Assembly: GCA_046160485.1 (NCBI GenBank)
Contig: JBJXGV010000052.1
Span: 1 to 6,248 of the forward strand
Reading direction: 5' to 3'
Source: JBJXGV01 sp046160485
GTDB lineage: Bacteria; Orphanbacterota; Orphanbacteria; JBJXGV01
Length of the DNA stretch: 6,248 nt
The position numbers were made by a program, and so were the translations under genes. The notes below the pieces were generated by a model that worked only from the letters and a program-made list of their open reading frames with translations, ran no database searches and had not been told where the DNA came from. Shown piece by piece: positions 1 to 5,317 of this stretch (position 1 is the stretch's first letter; each line of letters begins with the position of its first letter).

Positions 1-2
1 AC

Positions 3-2027
3 GCGCGCCATACCAGGACGACTCGACAGCATTTCAGACTTCCACTTCGCGCTCTCCGGCGGCGCGTTGCGTTCGCAGTTGTGGTCCTCGGTGTGCACGC
101 GGCTTCCGTAGTCGCTTCTGCGCAGACACTCATGCTCGAGACGGCGGACGGGTCTGCGAACCAAGTGGGTTTTTACACCTCGCTCGCGCTCGACGCGTCG
201 GGGAACCCGCACGTGAGCTACCTCGACGACACGACCGGCGACCTCAAGTACGCCCGGAAGGCCGGCGGCGTGTGGACGCGCGAGACGGCGGACGGGTCAG
301 TGAACGCCGTGGGCTACTCCACCTCGCTCGCGCTCGACGCGTCGGGGAATCCGCACGTGAGCTACTACGACGCAACGATCGGCGACCTCAAGTACGCGCG
401 GAGGTCTGGGGGCGTGTGGACGCTCGAGACGGCGGACAGGTCGGCGAACTTCGTGGGCTCGTACACATCGCTCGCGCTCGACGCGACGGGGAACCCGCAC
501 GTGAGCTACTACGACGCCACGACCGACGACCTCAAGTACGCGCGGAAGTCCGGGGGCGTGTGGACGCTCGACACGGCGGACGGGTCGGCGAACGACGTGG
601 GCTCGTACACATCGCTCGCGCTCGACGCGTCGGGGAACCCGCACGTGAGCTACTACGACGACACGACCGACGACCTCAAGTACGCGCGGAAGTCCGGGGG
701 CGTGTGGACGCGTGAGACAGCGGACGGGTCGGCGAACTCCGTGGGCGCGTTCACCTCGCTCGCGCTCGACGCGTCGGGGAACCCGCACGTGAGCTACTAC
801 GACAACACGACCAACGACCTCAAGCACGCGCGGAGATCCGGGGGTGTGTGGATGCGCGAGACGGCGGACGGGTCGGCGAACGTCGTGGGCGCGCACACCT
901 CGCTCGCGCTCGACGCGTCGGGCAACCTGCACGTGATTTACCGAGACGCCACGACCACCGACCTCAAGTACGCGCGGAAGTCTGGGGGCGTGTGGACGAT
1001 CGAGACGACGGACGGGTCGGCGAACGTCGTCGGCGAATACACATCGCTCGCGCTCGACGCGTCGGGGAACCCGCACGTGAGCTATTTCGACGCCTCGACC
1101 AACGACCTCAAGTACGCGTACATCCCGAGCGTGCTCATCTCCTCACCGCAGCCAGGCGTGACGTGGCCTGTCGGCAGCGAGCAGACGATCACCTGGTCAT
1201 TCACGGGCGGCCTCCCGATCGACAACTCGGACGTGCACCTCTCGGTAGACGGCGGCAACTCGTTCACGCAAATCCGCAACGAGGCGCGCGACCCGGAGAT
1301 GACGATCCGCGTGCCGCACACCCCGTCGCGCTTCGCATCGATCAAGATCGTCCGCCCGTTCCCGTACACGGAGGCTTACATGGACTCGTTCTTCGCGATC
1401 GACGCGGCGATCGCGCTCGCGAAGTTCGACGCGCGCGCGATCGAGGGTACGCGCGATGTGTCGCTCGCGTGGAAGACGTCGCCAGGCCCCGAGGCGGATG
1501 TGCGCTACCGCGTCGAACGCGCGGCCGGCGGCGCTGTCGGAGACGCAGGCGCGACGTTCGCGCCGCTGCACGCGGGGCTCCTCGACCGCGGCGAGTACAT
1601 CGATCGCGCGGGCGCGCCCGATGGCGAATCGGGAGGCGCGAACGATGGCGTATCGAACGGCGCGCGGTACCGCCTCATCGCGGTCAACGGCCTCGGCGAA
1701 GAGTACGTGCTCGGCGAGAGAGAAATCGCGCCGTCCCTCGGCGCGAACGCGCTCCTCTCCGCGTACCCGAACCCGGCGCGCGGCGGAGAGACGCGCGTCG
1801 CGTATCGCGTCGCGACGGACGCACTGCCGATCGACCTCGCGGTATACGACGTTTCCGGACGGCGCGTGAGAACGCTCGCGTCAGGAACGCGACCGGCCGG
1901 CATCGGGTCCATCGCCTGGGACGGGCGCGACGATCGCGGGCGCGACGTAACGTCCGGGACGTACTTCATGCGCCTCGTGTGGGGCGCGAACGCGGTGTCG
2001 AGCACGCGCGTCGTCGTCGCGCGATAA
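3..2027 (+). CDS. Secreted seven-repeat (probable beta-propeller) protein with FlgD-like C-terminal domain, possibly 5'-partial
   Basis: Residue numbers count from GTG 81, giving 648 aa. Residues 19-347 are seven tandem 48-residue repeats with the core SLALDASGNPHVSYYD, then DLKYARKSGGVWT; seven suggests a closed seven-bladed propeller. Residues 348 to about 440 look Ig-like (ITW, then LSVDGGNSF), about 443-552 look Fn3-like, and 553-648 match the FlgD-like / type-A-sorting-like fold (YPNPARGG, VYDVSGRRVRTL, WDGRDDRGRDVTSGTYFMRL). Such proteins are exported or surface-attached; substrate and function are unknown. Start: GTG 81 has no Shine-Dalgarno and would give a signal peptide without a charged N-region. 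The frame is open back to position 3 and reads ALRRRVAFAVVVLG before ASVVASAQT, a good n-region, h-region and A-S-A cleavage site. However, no ATG, GTG or TTG lies in frame between 3 and 80, so the true start may be left of the window. The taa stop is certain. A secreted repeat protein is secure; the exact fold is inferred. Confidence 0.85.
   Translation, partial: ARHTRTTRQHFRLPLRALRRRVAFAVVVLGVHAASVVASAQTLMLETADGSANQVGFYTSLALDASGNPHVSYLDDTTGDLKYARKAGGVWTRETADGSVNAVGYSTSLALDASGNPHVSYYDATIGDLKYARRSGGVWTLETADRSANFVGSYTSLALDATGNPHVSYYDATTDDLKYARKSGGVWTLDTADGSANDVGSYTSLALDASGNPHVSYYDDTTDDLKYARKSGGVWTRETADGSANSVGAFTSLALDASGNPHVSYYDNTTNDLKHARRSGGVWMRETADGSANVVGAHTSLALDASGNLHVIYRDATTTDLKYARKSGGVWTIETTDGSANVVGEYTSLALDASGNPHVSYFDASTNDLKYAYIPSVLISSPQPGVTWPVGSEQTITWSFTGGLPIDNSDVHLSVDGGNSFTQIRNEARDPEMTIRVPHTPSRFASIKIVRPFPYTEAYMDSFFAIDAAIALAKFDARAIEGTRDVSLAWKTSPGPEADVRYRVERAAGGAVGDAGATFAPLHAGLLDRGEYIDRAGAPDGESGGANDGVSNGARYRLIAVNGLGEEYVLGEREIAPSLGANALLSAYPNPARGGETRVAYRVATDALPIDLAVYDVSGRRVRTLASGTRPAGIGSIAWDGRDDRGRDVTSGTYFMRLVWGANAVSSTRVVVAR
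72..125 (+). other. Signal-peptide-like coding segment of the repeat protein
   Basis: In the frame of the first gene this reads FAVVVLG, then HAASVVASAQ, preceded by three arginines at 57-65. A hydrophobic stretch ending in ASVVASA followed by Q-T fits signal peptidase I cleavage just before the repeats, near base 122. It supports export, and a start codon upstream of GTG 81. Confidence 0.55.
135..1121 (+). repeat. Seven tandem 144-bp in-frame coding repeats
   Basis: Copies begin at 135, 279, 423, 567, 711, 855 and 999; the last is cut short at about 123 bp, where the Ig-like region begins. Each encodes 48 residues with no insertion or deletion between copies. Copies 3 and 4 differ at 6 of 144 bases. 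Variation is concentrated at repeat positions 10 (Q, A, F, D, S, V, V across the copies), 13-14 and 32-35, while the SLALDASGN and DLKYAR cores hardly change. The pattern points to recent amplification or ongoing recombination between blades. Confidence 0.95.
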
Positions 2028-2052
2028 CGACGCTCGAACACCTGCTCCGAGT

Positions 2053-2095
2053 CGGCGCCGCGCAGGACACGGGAAACGTGCGTCCCGCGGCGCCG
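2053..2095 (+). terminator. Strong GC hairpin 26 nt after the repeat-protein stop, no U-tract
   Basis: CGGCGCCGCG (2053-2062) pairs perfectly with CGCGGCGCCG (2086-2095). A two-base bulge (2063-2064) follows, then GGAC (2065-2068) pairs with GTCC (2082-2085). The following bases, AAACCGAAGCC, contain no T-run on this strand. It is therefore either a terminator without a U-tract, a 3'-end stabilising structure or a processing site. Position favours a role at the 3' end of the repeat-protein mRNA. Confidence 0.45.
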
Positions 2096-2164
2096 AAACC
2101 GAAGCCGGTGCGCCTACTCATCGCGGTCATCGCCACGATCAGCCTCCTCGGCGGTGTTTCTCGC

Positions 2165-2228
2165 TCGACAGGGCGAGTCCAACACTAGAATCCGCGAGTG
2201 CACCCCGCAGCGCATCGGCTAGAATCCG
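2165..2228 (+). promoter_or_regulatory. Possible tandem promoters: two copies of CTAGAATCCG
   Basis: The 10-mer CTAGAATCCG occurs at 2185-2194 and 2219-2228, 34 nt apart. Each contains TAGAAT, one base from the TATAAT -10 consensus. The first has TCGACA (2165-2170) upstream with a 15-nt spacer, a fair -35 match at a short distance; the second has only a weak TGCACC. They would drive the 135-aa gene with a leader of roughly 250-300 nt. The evidence is sequence resemblance only. Confidence 0.35.
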
Positions 2229-2257
2229 AACCGAAGCGTCGATGGCTGTCGTCCCGC

Positions 2258-2276
2258 CGACTCGTTGAACGAGTCG
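2258..2276. promoter_or_regulatory. 19-bp palindrome, candidate operator or hairpin
   Basis: CGACTCGTT (2258-2266) and AACGAGTCG (2268-2276) are perfect reverse complements around a single central G. The symmetry suits a dimeric DNA-binding regulator. As RNA it would form an 8-bp stem with a 3-nt loop. It lies 30 bp past the second TAGAAT element and 211 bp upstream of the 135-aa gene. No T-run follows, so it is not a typical terminator. Confidence 0.35.
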
Positions 2277-2478
2277 CGCCAGGAGCGAGTGCCCGAGGCG
2301 ATCGTAGCCTTCCCCTCCTATCATCGAGAGGAAGCGGTCACGCGTGCGCTCCGGAGGACGGCCGCGCTGTTTTCGGAACGGTGGGCGCGGAACTCGGCCT
2401 CGCGATCCGGCGAGCGGCGGCGCGACGGCGCCCGGCCACGCACGCGGCGTTCACAGAGTCATTCCGACATCCGAGAAG

Positions 2479-2483
2479 AGGAG
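2479..2483 (+). promoter_or_regulatory. Ribosome binding site AGGAG
   Basis: AGGAG sits 4 nt before ATG 2488. It decides the start of the 135-aa protein against the in-frame ATG-less extension reaching back to about 2344. Confidence 0.7.
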
Positions 2484-2487
2484 AATC

Positions 2488-2895
2488 ATGGCGACCCTGA
2501 ATCGAACGAAGGCGAATCCCTGGAAACTCAAGACGCCCCCGGGCACGTCCGAGTACACGATGCACGTCGACGACAAGGATGGAACGCGCGTTCTCGTGTG
2601 CACCGTCGGCAAGACCGTGCTTCTCTACGACGCTCGCTGCATCGACGATCTGCACGCGATGCTCAAGACCGCGGGCGACTGGGTCGAGCTTGGCGGTACC
2701 GACGAGCAGAAACCAGCCAAGGCGGGAACCGTCGAAGCGTGGGGCCGCTCGCCGAGCAATCCCATCGGCGGCTGGTACGGCTTGAAGAAGGGTCTTCGCG
2801 GGCGCTTTGGCGTCTACGTACCGCCGCTCATGGAGGCGCTCGGACTTTGCGAGCTCGAGCACAACGCGAAGAACAATCGCATGCGTGCGAAATAG
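2488..2895 (+). CDS. Conserved-looking hypothetical protein, 135 aa
   Basis: I cannot assign a function. The protein starts MATLNRTKANPWKLKTPPG and has no signal peptide or membrane segment, so it should be a small cytosolic protein. Visible blocks are NPWKLKTPPGTSEY, LVCTVGKTVLLYDAR, IDDLHAMLKTAGDWVELG, a glycine/tryptophan block GRSPSNPIGGWYGLKKG, and the tail VYVPPLMEALGLCELEHN ending NNRMRAK. The strongly patterned, low-repeat sequence looks like a conserved bacterial family, and basic and aromatic residues in the GGWYGLKKGLRGRFG block could form a binding site (inference). The start is chosen because AGGAG at 2479-2483 lies 4 nt before ATG 2488, whereas the upstream in-frame extension is arginine-rich and non-protein-like. 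The gene stands alone between two long gaps. It is clearly coding: unlike the flanking frames, it carries a balanced amino-acid composition. Confidence 0.85.
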   Translation: MATLNRTKANPWKLKTPPGTSEYTMHVDDKDGTRVLVCTVGKTVLLYDARCIDDLHAMLKTAGDWVELGGTDEQKPAKAGTVEAWGRSPSNPIGGWYGLKKGLRGRFGVYVPPLMEALGLCELEHNAKNNRMRAK

Positions 2896-3006
2896 GCCGC
2901 CGCACGCCAGCGAGCTTGAAGCCTGCGGGACTCGGCCTCATCATGGGGACCTTCGGAGCGGCGACCATCGTCGGGCCCTCGTGTTCTCCCCAAGAAAGCG
3001 GTCGAT

Positions 3007-3681
3007 GTGAAGGTCGATGAGATCTGGCGATACCCGGTGAAAACTATGGCCGGCGAGAAACTGCCGCGCGCGAAAGTCGGACCGCTCGGCATCGCGGGCG
3101 ACAGGGTCGTGCATGTCGAGGACGCCAGGGGCGAGGTGATCACCTCGCGTTCGCATCCGCGCTTCCTGGGCCACAAGGGCTCGTTGGGCGCCGGTGGCGA
3201 AGTCCTCGTCGACGGGCGGCCGTGGGATAGCGCGGAGGTTGCCGCCGACGTCGCGGGCATCGCCGGGCCGGGCGCGACGCTCGTGCGCTACGACGGCGCT
3301 GAGCGCTTCGACGTGTTGCCGCTCCTGATCGCGACCGACGGAGCGATCGCGGCGTTCGGTCATGACCATCGCCGCCTGCGTCCCAACATCGTGATCGGCG
3401 GCGTCGAGGGATTGGGCGAACGCGAATGGCCGGGAGCGTGCTTGCGAATCGGCGAGGTGCTCATCGGCGTTCAGGACCTGCGGGGGCGCTGCATCATGAC
3501 GTCATTCGATCCCGACACGCTCGTGCAGGACAAGAGCATCACGCGCGGCATCTACCAGCGCTTCGATGGCACGCTCGCGCTCAACTGCTTCGTGATCGAA
3601 GGCGGCGAGATCGCGGTTGGCGGCGAGGTGCTCCTAGTGCGAGGGCGTGCGTGCACGCAGTCCTCGGCGCTCGGTGAGTAG
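3007..3681 (+). CDS. MOSC domain-containing protein
   Basis: This 224-aa protein has the N-terminal beta-barrel-like opening seen in MOSC proteins (VDEIWRYPVKTMAGEKL, residues 3-19, then GIAGDRVV at 28-35). The MOSC core follows: RLRPNIVI (123-130), the conserved cysteine in DLRGRCIMTSFDPDT (C162), and VQDKSITR before a C-terminal strand IEGGEIAVGGEVLLV. MOSC domains share ancestry with the C-terminus of molybdenum-cofactor sulfurase; in mARC and YcbX-type proteins the matching cysteine binds molybdenum. A cytosolic Moco-dependent or sulfur-transfer role is therefore likely, with the substrate unknown. No ferredoxin or reductase domain is fused. The GTG start at 3007 is chosen because the family motif begins directly after it; only a weak AAGAAAG purine run (2992-2998) lies upstream. 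The downstream TspO gene is 121 bp away on the same strand. Confidence 0.88.
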   Translation: MKVDEIWRYPVKTMAGEKLPRAKVGPLGIAGDRVVHVEDARGEVITSRSHPRFLGHKGSLGAGGEVLVDGRPWDSAEVAADVAGIAGPGATLVRYDGAERFDVLPLLIATDGAIAAFGHDHRRLRPNIVIGGVEGLGEREWPGACLRIGEVLIGVQDLRGRCIMTSFDPDTLVQDKSITRGIYQRFDGTLALNCFVIEGGEIAVGGEVLLVRGRACTQSSALGE

Positions 3682-3718
3682 GCCGGCCGCCGATTCGCGG
3701 CGCATCAAGAGCGTGTGC

Positions 3719-3741
3719 GCGATCGCGCCGGCGCCGATCGC
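3719..3741. repeat. Inverted repeat between MOSC and TspO genes
   Basis: GCGATCG (3719-3725) is the exact reverse complement of CGATCGC (3735-3741), separated by 9 GC-only bases. It could form a hairpin between the two genes, 38 bp after the MOSC stop and 61 bp before the TspO start. No T-run follows on either side, so terminator function is doubtful. GC-rich chance symmetry is possible. Confidence 0.3.
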
Positions 3742-3802
3742 CGCCGCCATGGAACGCACCGTCATTCGGGCCTGACATGAACTCGCGCCGGTCGGTGTCG
3801 CG

Positions 3803-4279
3803 ATGAGCAAGACGAAGAGTGCGCTCGGCCTGGTGGTGTGCCTAGTACTCGCCTTCGCCGCGGCCTGGGTCGGCTCACGCTACATGCCGGGCGCTTGGTA
3901 CGCCGCGCTGACGAAGCCATCATGGACTCCACCGAACGCCATCTTCGGTCCTGTGTGGTCACTCCTCTACGTAATGATGGCAGTCGCCGCGTGGCTTGTG
4001 TGGCGGAGCGGCGGCTTCGGCCGCGCCGGTGCGGCCCTCGCTCTCTTCGGCGTTCAGCTTGTCCTCAACGCGCTCTGGTCGTACTTGTTCTTCGGGGTGC
4101 ATCGTCCCGACATCGCGTTCGTCGACATCGTCGCGCTGTGGGCCGTGATTCTGATCGTCACGGTGCTCTTCTGGCGCCAGACTCGCACGGCCGGCGCGTT
4201 GATGCTCCCCTACCTCGTCTGGGTCGGCTTCGCGGCGTGCCTGAACTTCGCGTTGTGGCGCATGAACGCGAACGGATAA
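3803..4279 (+). CDS. tspO: TspO/MBR family tryptophan-rich sensory membrane protein
   Basis: The 158-aa length and five predicted membrane helices (about 5-24, 47-67, 76-97, 104-124 and 130-152) fit the family exactly. Diagnostic residues are present: KPSWTPPNAIFGPVWSLLY (38-56, with W41, P43-P44, W52 and Y56), the W64/W67 pair, NALWSYLFFG (89-98), and PYLVWVGFAACLNFALW (136-152). W140 corresponds to the tryptophan in the porphyrin-handling pocket of bacterial TspO. TspO proteins bind tetrapyrroles and have been linked to porphyrin transport or degradation and stress sensing; the precise role here is unknown. ATG 3803 is followed by MSKTK and then the first helix, so the start is well placed, although no clear Shine-Dalgarno precedes it. 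It follows the MOSC gene on the same strand and may share its transcript. Confidence 0.95.
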   Translation: MSKTKSALGLVVCLVLAFAAAWVGSRYMPGAWYAALTKPSWTPPNAIFGPVWSLLYVMMAVAAWLVWRSGGFGRAGAALALFGVQLVLNALWSYLFFGVHRPDIAFVDIVALWAVILIVTVLFWRQTRTAGALMLPYLVWVGFAACLNFALWRMNANG

Positions 4280-4296
4280 CCGGCTGCTCGTCGCTC

Positions 4297-4304
4297 AAAG
4301 GAGG
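4297..4304 (+). promoter_or_regulatory. Near-consensus Shine-Dalgarno AAAGGAGG
   Basis: AAAGGAGG lies 6 nt before ATG 4311 and is the strongest ribosome binding site in the window. It is the main evidence that the short ORF after tspO is translated. Confidence 0.6.
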
Positions 4305-4310
4305 CGCAGC

Positions 4311-4502
4311 ATGAAGCCGTCGTTCGTCATCTGCGGCGTTGTGTTGATGATCGGCCTCCACGCACGCATCCGGCGGAAAACGGCTCGCGCAGGCTCGGCC
4401 TTGCGCCGAATTGCTGTCGCTCCCTGCTCGCCTGCTTACATCTGCTCGACGAAGTACGGAAGCATGCGGCGCCACCACGGCCAGTCGTGGTTCACGTCGT
4501 AG
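4311..4502 (+). CDS. Possible small membrane-anchored protein, 63 aa, or 5' remnant of a gene
   Basis: Thirty-one bases after the tspO stop, a near-perfect Shine-Dalgarno leads into MKPSFVICGVVLMIGLHARIRRK. This is a short hydrophobic segment followed by positive charges, as in a single-pass small membrane protein or an uncleaved signal anchor. The rest (RAGSALRRIAVAPCSPAY and onward) is basic and less protein-like, and the last 67 bp (4436-4502) are antisense to the 3' end of the minus-strand esterase. Either the ORF is a genuine small protein with an overlapping tail, or it is the surviving start of a longer gene disrupted by rearrangement. I recognise no family. If translated, it would probably be coupled to tspO. 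Confidence 0.4.
   Translation: MKPSFVICGVVLMIGLHARIRRKTARAGSALRRIAVAPCSPAYICSTKYGSMRRHHGQSWFTS
4377..4406 (-). terminator. Possible intrinsic terminator of the esterase gene
   Basis: On the minus strand, about 30 nt past the esterase stop, GCGCA (4406-4402) pairs with TGCGC (4391-4387) and GGC (4400-4398) pairs with GCC (4394-4392) around a CGA loop, with one bulged base. This is followed by GAGCCG and a short TTTT (4380-4377). The T-run is short and offset, so the call is tentative. It lies inside the plus-strand small ORF. Confidence 0.35.
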
Positions 4503-5194
4503 CCCCAGAGATCGAGCGTGTGCGGGATTCCCTTGTCGTTGAGGAGCGCGGAGAGGCGCTGCGACGCGGCCGGCACTTCGTACGCGCCCTGCCCCGAGAC
4601 GAGCACGATGCTGCACTGAGTGCGCAACAACTCGAGCGCCTCGCCTTCCAACGTGCGCAGATACCACATCGGATTGTTGAAGAAGCAATTGTCGTCGGAG
4701 TAGCCGCGGAAATAGTCTGGGCCGAGATCGTAGAAGCCGCTCATCGCGATCGTTCCCGCGAAGAGGTCGGGGCGGCGGAAGAGCGAGTTCGCGGCGTGAT
4801 ACGCGCCGAAGCTTGCGCCGGTCGTCGTGATGCGCGCCGCGCCGTCGCCGCACGCGCTGCGAATGTACGGCACGACCTCGTCCTCGATGTAGCGCGCGTA
4901 GAGCATCTGCCGGCGCGCTTGCTCTTGCACTGGCAGCTTGTCGTCCATCCACGCGTTGCGGTTGATGCTGTCGATCGAGAAGACGCGCACCTTCCCCTCG
5001 AACATCGCCGCCTCGACCGCCTTGATCAGGAAGAAGCGCTCGTTCTCGAGAAAGTCCGCCGCCGCCGTCGGGAAAAGTAGAATCGGCTTGCCGGCCCAGC
5101 CGTACGAAACGATCGGCATTCCCATTCCGAGGATCGGGCTATGCCAGCCGTCGATGCGGCGCGGCATGCGCGGGTCGAGGTACTCGATATCCAT
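4436..5194 (-). CDS. Esterase-D-like alpha/beta hydrolase
   Basis: This 252-aa protein lacks a signal peptide and should be cytosolic. It has the alpha/beta-hydrolase layout of the putative esterase family: a strand AGKPILLFPTAAADF (34-48), the nucleophile elbow TTTGASFGAYHAAN (123-136; G-x-S-x-G with S128), AMSGFYDL (150-157), IVLVSGQGAYE (196-206), and the catalytic-histidine region WGYDVNHDWPWWRRMLPYF (230-248, H236). The acid is probably E206 or a nearby residue; the usual aspartate is not obvious there. It should hydrolyse a carboxylic, thio- or similar ester, substrate unknown. ATG 5194 is chosen because GGAGG (5207-5203) lies 8 nt upstream. The frame stays open far upstream, but that part is antisense to the acyl-CoA synthetase gene. 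It is transcribed divergently from that gene and convergently with tspO. Confidence 0.9.
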   Translation of the reverse strand: MDIEYLDPRMPRRIDGWHSPILGMGMPIVSYGWAGKPILLFPTAAADFLENERFFLIKAVEAAMFEGKVRVFSIDSINRNAWMDDKLPVQEQARRQMLYARYIEDEVVPYIRSACGDGAARITTTGASFGAYHAANSLFRRPDLFAGTIAMSGFYDLGPDYFRGYSDDNCFFNNPMWYLRTLEGEALELLRTQCSIVLVSGQGAYEVPAASQRLSALLNDKGIPHTLDLWGYDVNHDWPWWRRMLPYFVEQM

Positions 5195-5202
5195 GAGTCG
5201 CG

Positions 5203-5208
5203 CCTCCA
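5203..5208 (-). promoter_or_regulatory. Ribosome binding site TGGAGG for the esterase
   Basis: On the minus strand TGGAGG ends 8 nt before ATG 5194. This fixes the esterase start against the long open upstream extension of the same frame. Confidence 0.7.
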
Positions 5209-5317
5209 GGATTGCGGCCGCGCCGGTCGTGACGAAATAACTTCGCGGCCCCGCGGCGAGTGACGTGTGATCGTGCGGACGAGCCGTTATCATACAGGAG
5301 TTCGCTGGAAGGTTGCG

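Larger units (their letters stand above)
2028..2487. other. 460-bp intergenic region without a convincing gene
   Basis: Several frames are open here, as expected at this GC content, but none has both a ribosome binding site and recognisable protein sequence. The region holds the hairpin at 2053-2095, the TAGAAT-type direct repeats at 2185-2228 and the palindrome at 2258-2276, each listed separately. From about 2280 to 2478 I see nothing definite apart from an isolated TATCAT hexamer at 2319-2324 with no -35 partner. Confidence 0.6.

Noticed and set aside
297..1076. A 259-codon open frame on the minus strand across the repeats
   Set aside because: It is an antisense shadow of the 144-bp repeat array: because every copy lacks stops in that frame, it stays open. 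The product is a repetitive Arg/Val-rich sequence with no ribosome binding site.
135..1121. The 144-bp direct repeats as a CRISPR-like array
   Set aside because: The repeats are contiguous, in frame and coding, with no unique spacers.
848..2188. A 446-codon plus-strand frame overlapping the secreted protein
   Set aside because: Extremely arginine-rich and lacking any domain. The overlapping frame encodes recognisable repeats and a FlgD-like domain, so this one is a GC-driven shadow.
2139..2324. A 61-codon minus-strand ORF in the intergenic gap
   Set aside because: Parts read as mildly protein-like (VGGTTAIDASVRILADAL), but no ribosome binding site precedes its ATG and no family is recognisable. 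Kept out for lack of support.
2265..3020. A 251-codon plus-strand frame starting at TTG 2265
   Set aside because: It overlaps the whole 135-aa gene in another frame, becomes Arg/Ser-rich after about 45 residues, and has no convincing ribosome binding site.
3719..3726. GCGATCGC octamer resembling the cyanobacterial HIP1 repeat
   Set aside because: A single copy in GC-rich DNA; nothing else in the window suggests a cyanobacterium.
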